From NCBI GenBank assembly GCA_030044775.1, contig JASICF010000090.1:1-10778 (forward strand): DNA of 10,778 nucleotides. The letters run 5' to 3'. Below the pieces are notes generated by a model. It saw only the letters and a list, made by a program, of their open reading frames with translations. It ran no database searches and was not told the DNA's origin. The translations under genes were made by a program, and so were the position numbers. Source of the DNA: Candidatus Sulfotelmatobacter sp. GTDB taxonomy: Bacteria > Acidobacteriota > Terriglobia > Terriglobales > Acidobacteriaceae. Shown here in pieces: positions 6,141 to 10,778 of this stretch; position 1 is the stretch's first letter, and each line of letters begins with the position of its first letter.

Positions 6141-7581
6141 ATCGCGCCCAAGCACCGCGGCCAGCCTCACGCCGCAAACTCCCATCGCGGCCTCGGAGGG
6201 TCTACACCGCGGCCTCACCCAAAGGCAACTCACCATGATGGCCATCGGCGGCGCGATCGGCGTCGGCCTGTTTCTGGGAAGCGGCTTCACCATTCGCTTA
6301 GCTGGCCCGGCGGTCATTCTTTCTTACCTTCTAGGCGCGGGCATTGCCTTGATCATGTCTTACGTGCTAGCGGAGATGGCAGTTGTACATCCCGTCGCCG
6401 GCGCGTTTGGAGCGTACGCTGAAGCCTATCTCAATCCTTGGGCAGGATTTTCCGTCCGCGCGACTTATGGCGTCGCGCAGATCATCGCCATCGGCGCCGA
6501 AGTCACAGCCGCCGGCATCTACATGTCTTATTGGTTTCCGAGCGTTCCCCAGTGGATCTGGGTAGTGCTGGTTTCCGCCGCTCTCGTCGCGCTCAATTCC
6601 ATGCAGGTCAATCGCCTCGGAGAGTTTGAATACTGGTTTGCCATGATCAAGGTGGTGGCCATCATCTCGTTCATCGCCGTCGGCTTGTTTTTAATTTTCG
6701 GCCGCGGATTGCACGGCTCAACCGCATGGGCCAATCTGACGCAACACGGAGGATTTCTGCCTGCGGGATGGAAAGGAGTCTGGCTCTCGCTCACCATTAC
6801 GATTACAAGCTACATGGGGGTGGAAGTCATCGCCGTGACTGCTGGCGAGGCCGAAAGTCCGGAAGCCACTATTCCCCGCGCCCTGCAGAGCATCGTCTGG
6901 CGGCTTATCCTCTTTTATGTGCTGGCGATTGCCATCATGGTTGCTATGGCTCCCTGGAATCAGAGTACAAGTGCGTCGGGGATTTCGGGCAGCCCGTTCG
7001 TTCTCGCATTTTCTGCTGCGCACGTGCCATTCGCCGCCGCGATCATGAATTTCGTGGTGCTGACTGCAGCGCTCTCCAGCGTGAACACGGACCTCTATCT
7101 TTCGACGCGCATGTTGTTCTCTCTTGGCCGGGAAGGATATTTCCCGGATTGGATGGGCAAGGTGAGCCGCAAGGGAGTGCCGCATCGCGCGCTGCTGGCT
7201 TCAACCGCTGGAATCATCGCCGCGATCCTGCTGGCCATCTTTGCCCCCAGGAACGCATTTCTCATGCTTTACGGAACGGCTATCGCAGGGATGCTTTTTG
7301 TGTGGCTGGTAATTCTCGCGAGCCATCTTCGCTTTCGCAATGCGGTTGCTCGCGAGCGGCTCTTGAGTCTGCCCATGCGCCTGCCTGCGCATCCGTTTTT
7401 CACCGTGGCTGGCATTGCCTTGCTGGTCGCAATTTCGATGACGACTTTCTTCGTGGATGGCTTGCGATGGTCGGTGCCGGCATTTTCCGTTTTTCTGGGA
7501 TTGATCACTCTTCTCTATTTTCGCAACCGGAAAACGAAGGTTGCCGGTGAGTTTTCCGTTTCCCATGCCCAGCCAGAATAG
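6130..7581 (+). CDS. Amino acid permease, APC superfamily (AAT-like)
   Basis: The 483-residue integral membrane protein looks like a proton-coupled amino acid importer of the AAT group (PF00324). After a ~25-residue polar N-terminus come GLHRGLTQRQL and TM1 with the unwound substrate motif GGAIGVGLFLGSG (40-52). About 12 membrane segments can be placed by eye, near 36-56, 60-82, 105-128, 141-157, 170-191, 214-236, 257-275, 296-318, 356-373, 376-398, 422-442 and 446-465. Other family marks are LAEMAVVHPVAGAFGAYAE, LGEFEYWFAMIKV, AGEAESPEATIPRA (238-251) and SSVNTDLYLSTRMLFSLGREG. The length is normal. Substrate choice cannot be read from sequence. No ribosome site precedes the ATG, which follows the previous stop by six bases, so reinitiation is likely. 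It probably supplies the substrate for the flanking PLP enzymes. Confidence 0.9.
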   Translation: MTDQSRPSTAASLTPQTPIAASEGLHRGLTQRQLTMMAIGGAIGVGLFLGSGFTIRLAGPAVILSYLLGAGIALIMSYVLAEMAVVHPVAGAFGAYAEAYLNPWAGFSVRATYGVAQIIAIGAEVTAAGIYMSYWFPSVPQWIWVVLVSAALVALNSMQVNRLGEFEYWFAMIKVVAIISFIAVGLFLIFGRGLHGSTAWANLTQHGGFLPAGWKGVWLSLTITITSYMGVEVIAVTAGEAESPEATIPRALQSIVWRLILFYVLAIAIMVAMAPWNQSTSASGISGSPFVLAFSAAHVPFAAAIMNFVVLTAALSSVNTDLYLSTRMLFSLGREGYFPDWMGKVSRKGVPHRALLASTAGIIAAILLAIFAPRNAFLMLYGTAIAGMLFVWLVILASHLRFRNAVARERLLSLPMRLPAHPFFTVAGIALLVAISMTTFFVDGLRWSVPAFSVFLGLITLLYFRNRKTKVAGEFSVSHAQPE

Positions 7582-8992
7582 TCTTCCGCAAAATCATCGT
7601 GAACAGGCCGGCCAATGCCGTGAGACATACTCGGCGCTCCGCGGCCAATTCAACGGCGATCTTCTGCGCGTAAGCGACCCCGGATACGAGGAGGCACGAA
7701 CCATCTGGAACGGCATGGTTGCGAGACGGCCGGGCCTCATCGCGCGCTGCATCGATGTGATCGATGTTCAAAATGCAGTGCGAATCGCGAACGATATGGG
7801 CATTCTTACCGCAATTCGTTGTGGAGGCCACAGTCTCGCGGGCTTCAGCACCTGCGACGGCGGGTTAGTGATTGATCTCTCGAAAATGCGCGATGTGTCT
7901 GTGGACCCCGATACGCGGCGGGCACGTGTTGCCGGAGGCTGCCTGTTGGGCTCGATCGATACCGCGACGCAAAAAGCGGGGCTGGTCTTTCCCTCCGGTG
8001 TTGTGTCTCACACCGGTGCCTCCGGACTCATCCTCGGCGGAGGCACAGGCTGGCTCACGCGGCGGTTCGGGCTGTCATGCGACAATGTTGCGGCTTTCAC
8101 TCTGGTCACAGCGGACGGAGCTGTTGTGCGAGCCAGCTCAGAAGAAAATCCTGATCTGTTCTGGGGGCTGCGCGGAGGCGGAGGTAACTTCGGAATCGTG
8201 ACCGAATTCGATCTGAAACTCCATCCGCTGAAGTCAGTCGTGCTTGCCGAAGGCCTGACTGCTCAGGAGAACATTCGCAAACTGCTCGAGCGCTGGCGGG
8301 ACTTCATGGCCAACGCTCCGTTCGACTTGAAATGGAACGTCAACCTTCGCATCGCCCCGCATGCCAAGAGCGTTCCGGTACAGCTTCGTGGGCAGCCAGT
8401 GGCAGGCAGTTCGCTGATTTGGACTGGTGCTCCGGAGATGGCAGAGCAGCAATTTCAGTCCGCTTTATTGCTGTGCGATCGTGATTCTGTGCGCAGCCAA
8501 ACCGTATCGTACCTGGACTTGCAAACCATGGCCGATTCCGATTTCCCGCATGGCCGTCGTTACTACACGAAGTCGGGCTATCTTAATTATCTTGATGATG
8601 CGACGATCGACCGGTTTCTCGATGGGCTCTCTACCATTCCGTCATCCGAAACACAGATCGAACTTGCTTACTTGGGCGGCGCAGCCGGAGAGATCGTTGC
8701 CGATGAGACCGCATTTGGCGATCGCAGCGCACCGTTTATCATCAACCTGCTGGCGAACTGGCAGGATGCCTCTGGCGATGCTCTGCACATTTCCTGGGCC
8801 CGGTCCGTCTTCGAAAAGCTCCGGCCGGCAATGAAACCTGGCGTCTACGTGAACTTTATGAGTGGCGACGAGCAGGATCGCGTGCCCGAGGCGTACCGGC
8901 AAAGATGGGACCGCATGGTCGCGCTCAAGGCGCACTATGATCCAGGCAATTTCTTTTGCCTGAATCAGAACGTTCGACCGCGGAAAAACTGA
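7565..8992 (+). CDS. FAD-linked oxidoreductase, berberine-bridge-enzyme type
   Basis: The 475-residue protein has an N-terminal FAD-binding domain (PF01565) and a C-terminal BBE segment (PF08031). RCGGHSLAGFSTCDGG (85-100) contains H89, the histidine that bonds covalently to the FAD 8-alpha carbon. HTGASGLILGGGTGWLTRRFG (around 139-159) is the second FAD-contacting region. Enzymes with two covalent links have a Cys just before it (GVCxxVG); here the text is GVVSHTG, so a single His link is expected. The end, YDPGNFFCLNQNVRP, is the usual BBE terminus. Relatives oxidise alcohols, sugars or amine carbons and pass electrons to oxygen, making peroxide. No signal peptide is present, so it is cytoplasmic. 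I chose the ATG at 7565, a 17-base overlap with the permease. A TTG at 7541 and a GTG at 7547 are in frame, and no start has a convincing ribosome site. Confidence 0.87.
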   Translation: MPSQNSLPQNHREQAGQCRETYSALRGQFNGDLLRVSDPGYEEARTIWNGMVARRPGLIARCIDVIDVQNAVRIANDMGILTAIRCGGHSLAGFSTCDGGLVIDLSKMRDVSVDPDTRRARVAGGCLLGSIDTATQKAGLVFPSGVVSHTGASGLILGGGTGWLTRRFGLSCDNVAAFTLVTADGAVVRASSEENPDLFWGLRGGGGNFGIVTEFDLKLHPLKSVVLAEGLTAQENIRKLLERWRDFMANAPFDLKWNVNLRIAPHAKSVPVQLRGQPVAGSSLIWTGAPEMAEQQFQSALLLCDRDSVRSQTVSYLDLQTMADSDFPHGRRYYTKSGYLNYLDDATIDRFLDGLSTIPSSETQIELAYLGGAAGEIVADETAFGDRSAPFIINLLANWQDASGDALHISWARSVFEKLRPAMKPGVYVNFMSGDEQDRVPEAYRQRWDRMVALKAHYDPGNFFCLNQNVRPRKN

Positions 8993-9023
8993 TGGAATGT
9001 ACGTTCGACTCTGACATGACAAC

Positions 9024-9028
9024 GGAGG
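9024..9028 (+). promoter_or_regulatory. Ribosome binding site deciding the beta-helix start
   Basis: GGAGG directly abuts the in-frame ATG at 9029 but is nine bases before the ATG at 9038, a normal distance. This favours the later start and removes only three residues. Confidence 0.55.
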
Positions 9029-9037
9029 ATGAGGATC

Positions 9038-10585
9038 ATGTTCGTGGATCGTGCAGTTTCACCCAGCACAGCGAGGTTCAGCCTCCTCACAATTGTAGTT
9101 TTGCTTGTCGGAGTCTCCGGATCTTTTGCGCAAAACGATAGCTCGTTCTACGTATCAACGACCGGGAGCGATACGAACCCGGGCACTCAAGCGGCGCCCT
9201 GGAGGACCATTCAGCACGCCGCCGATGTTGCCCGCGCGGGTAACACGATCAGCGTGCGTGGCGGAGTTTACGAAGAGCTGGTAACCGTCAAATCCTCGGG
9301 CAATGCAACCGATGGGTACATTACTTTCAAAAGCTATTCCGGCGAAACGGCCGTGCTCGATGCAACGCATTTCACTCCCGAGGGCAGAAGCGCCATATTG
9401 ACGATTCACAACCAGAGTTACGTGAGAATCGAGGGCTTTGAGATTCGGAATTTCCGCACCGCCGAACATCATCTCGCGCCGCTCGGCATAAGCATAATGG
9501 GATCTGGATCGCATATCGAACTGCTGAAAAACAATGTTCACCACATTGAAAACACGTTTCCGGGCCGTGACCATCCGGGGAGCGGCGGCAACGGTTTCGG
9601 CATTGCAGTGTATGGCACCGACGCGAAAACTCCAATCAGCGACCTGATCATCGACGGCAATGAGGTCCATCATCTCAAAACCGGTTCGAGCGAATCACTC
9701 GTGGTGAATGGAAACGTTACGAATTTCCGCATCACGCATAATGTCGTTCACGACAACAACAACATTGGCATCGACGTCATCGGTTTTGAGCGAACAGCGC
9801 CCGATCCGGCAGTCGATCAGGCTCGTGATGGGGTGGTCAGCGAAAATCTGGTTTACAACATCACCTCGCGAGGCAATCCAGCGTACGGCCAGGACCAGTC
9901 TTCCGACGGCATTTACGTAGATGGCGGGGCCAGGGTTTTAATCGAACGCAATGTCATTCATGATGTCGATTTCGGTATCGAACTGGCCAGCGAGCACCGC
10001 GACCGAGCCACAAGCTACATCATTGCCCGGAACAATCTTGTTTATCACTGCAACACCGCTGGCGTTTCGATCGGAGGCTACGCGCCGGAACGCGGACACA
10101 CCGAACATTGCGTCGTAATCAACAACACACTCTATGACAATGACACATCGGCAACTGGATCCGGCGAGTTCCAGATGCAGTGGAACATGTCGGACGACAT
10201 TTTTGAGAACAACATCGTGTACGCCGGTGGGCGCTGTTTGATGTCGGTGAACAAATCTGAGGTCGATCGAAAGCAGCCGCCAGTCACCATTGATCACAAT
10301 CTCTATTATTGCGCTGCGGGATCGAAGGCAAGCGCATGGAAACAGGTTTCCGGCAGCGTCGCTGGGTTCGACAAATACGTTCATTCTACAGGGAACGACA
10401 CTCACTCCCAGTTCTTGGATCCGGGATTCGTCAACGCTACCGATCGGGACTTTCACCTGCGGTCCGACTCGCCGGCGATTGCCGCAGGCGTAATCGACGG
10501 ACTGCCTGTCGGAGAAAATGAGCTCGACGCGGCGCCACGCGTCAACTCCGGGAAAATTGACCTCGGTTGCTACGAGAAGCGCTAG
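9038..10585 (+). CDS. Secreted right-handed parallel beta-helix protein
   Basis: The 515-residue product starts with a signal peptide (hydrophobic LLTIVVLLVGVSG, likely cut after SFA at ~31). FYVSTTGSDTNPGTQAAPW (37-55) followed by TIQHAADVARAGNTISV is the DUF1565-like entry found in many bacterial polysaccharide-binding or lyase beta-helix proteins. Then comes a ladder of coils, each with an N-x-[VIL]-[HY] type turn: near residues 166, 208, 235, 270, 305, 333, 363, 392 and 421, spaced mostly 27-35 apart. SDGIYVDGGARV and FGIELASEH are well conserved in this group from memory. The C-terminal end (DRDFHLRSDSPAIAAG...IDLGCYEKR) is the familiar closing segment. It likely acts on or binds a polysaccharide outside the cytoplasm, but no lyase active site could be assigned. 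It follows the oxidoreductase by 45 bases and may be cotranscribed or separate; its role does not obviously fit amino acid breakdown. Confidence 0.87.
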   Translation: MFVDRAVSPSTARFSLLTIVVLLVGVSGSFAQNDSSFYVSTTGSDTNPGTQAAPWRTIQHAADVARAGNTISVRGGVYEELVTVKSSGNATDGYITFKSYSGETAVLDATHFTPEGRSAILTIHNQSYVRIEGFEIRNFRTAEHHLAPLGISIMGSGSHIELLKNNVHHIENTFPGRDHPGSGGNGFGIAVYGTDAKTPISDLIIDGNEVHHLKTGSSESLVVNGNVTNFRITHNVVHDNNNIGIDVIGFERTAPDPAVDQARDGVVSENLVYNITSRGNPAYGQDQSSDGIYVDGGARVLIERNVIHDVDFGIELASEHRDRATSYIIARNNLVYHCNTAGVSIGGYAPERGHTEHCVVINNTLYDNDTSATGSGEFQMQWNMSDDIFENNIVYAGGRCLMSVNKSEVDRKQPPVTIDHNLYYCAAGSKASAWKQVSGSVAGFDKYVHSTGNDTHSQFLDPGFVNATDRDFHLRSDSPAIAAGVIDGLPVGENELDAAPRVNSGKIDLGCYEKR

Positions 10586-10600
10586 CGGCAAACCTTGCCG
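10586..10600 (+). terminator. Short hairpin directly after the beta-helix stop codon
   Basis: CGGCAA, ACC, TTGCCG form a perfect six-pair stem with a three-base loop starting at the first base after the TAG. No T-run follows (next bases AATTGCGGG), so it is at best a weak or Rho-assisted terminator or an RNA-end protecting hairpin. Confidence 0.3.
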
Positions 10601-10635
10601 AATTGCGGGACGAACGGCTCAACCGCGACGCCCAA

Positions 10636-10778
10636 TTAGCCCTTAAATCCTTTGTCCTTTTGGACACCCCCAGGGTCGGCCTTTCGTTTGGCCGGTTTGC
10701 CTTTATTGAGCGACACGGCGGTGGCACATGGGTTCTCCTTATAGTGACTAGGCTTGCGTCGGTACGCTTCCCGGATGT
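10636..10778 (-). CDS. Possible small lysine-rich protein, open at the right edge
   Basis: On the minus strand a frame enters at the right edge and runs to TAA at 10638-10636, giving ~46 visible residues ending KADPGGVQKDKGFKG. The last 30 residues are Lys- and Gly-rich (SLNKGKPAKRKADPGG) and look more protein-like than a random frame. No ATG occurs in this frame within the window; a GTG at 10716 is a possible internal start but has no ribosome site. A good AAGGAG (10740-10735) followed after five bases by ATG (10729) lies in another frame that closes after eight codons. One base fewer after that ATG would place it in this frame. This may be the 3' end of a longer gene, a frameshifted small gene, or chance. 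The family is not recognised. Confidence 0.25.
   Translation of the reverse strand, partial: IREAYRRKPSHYKENPCATAVSLNKGKPAKRKADPGGVQKDKGFKG

Noticed and set aside
6726..7550. 274-codon plus-strand frame inside the permease gene
   Set aside because: It is an out-of-frame shadow of a well-supported 12-segment transporter; its translation is Arg/Ser/Cys-rich with no domain.
10677..10694. CGGCC - eight-base loop - GGCCG hairpin near the right edge
   Set aside because: A five-pair stem with a long loop and no clean T-run; it also lies inside the possible small minus-strand ORF.
10542..10727. 61-codon minus-strand frame starting at GTG 10727, seven bases after AAGGAG
   Set aside because: The spacing is acceptable, but most of it runs antisense into the end of the beta-helix gene and the translation is an Arg/Ser-rich shadow.
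1..10778. CRISPR arrays, tRNA or rRNA genes, insertion sequences, attachment sites
   Set aside because: None seen: no regularly spaced direct repeats other than the 14-base duplication, no transposase or integrase frame, and no recognisable RNA gene sequence.

Overview
The window looks like a chromosomal stretch from a soil-type member of the Acidobacteriota. The main clue is the secreted VWFA-related protein at 441-1496, whose architecture (signal peptide, short beta-rich domain, von Willebrand A domain with an FSNGPD-type motif) is strongly expanded in that phylum. The GC-rich third positions, the many ORF shadows and the secreted parallel beta-helix protein fit this. The assignment is by recognition, not by a database search.

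Layout, left to right. The 3' end of an unrecognised plus-strand gene (to 368) is followed by the VWFA-related gene (441-1496). It converges, across 47 bases, on a three-gene minus-strand operon read from 3471 down to 1544: the alpha and beta subunits of a split thiamine-diphosphate decarboxylase resembling sulfopyruvate/phosphonopyruvate decarboxylase (ComD/ComE-like, start and stop codons overlapping), then a metal-dependent cyclase/formamidase-family hydrolase. A divergent control region (3472-3640) separates this from a tightly packed plus-strand run. That run holds a 24-codon leader ORF with a very good ribosome site (3574-3648), a cysteine-desulfurase-like class V PLP enzyme (3641-4960), a second class V PLP enzyme (4954-6123), an amino-acid permease (6130-7581) and an FAD-linked BBE-type oxidoreductase (7565-8992). 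After 45 bases comes a secreted right-handed parallel beta-helix protein (9038-10585). The last 190 bases hold no firm gene, only a possible small minus-strand lysine-rich ORF reaching the right edge.

Taken together, the two divergent operons read like one catabolic module. A permease imports an amino acid or amino-acid-like compound. One or both PLP enzymes act on the amino group or split the side chain. The ComDE-like enzyme would decarboxylate the resulting 2-oxo acid, and the cyclase-family hydrolase and flavin oxidoreductase would process side products or the aldehyde/alcohol stage. The substrate cannot be read from sequence. No PEP mutase, sulfoacetaldehyde acetyltransferase or tryptophan dioxygenase gene lies in the window, so phosphonate, cysteate and tryptophan/isatin routes all remain guesses. 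The most unusual items are the gene combination itself, the leader ORF that may couple translation of the first PLP enzyme, and a 14-base tandem duplication carrying the permease start codon.
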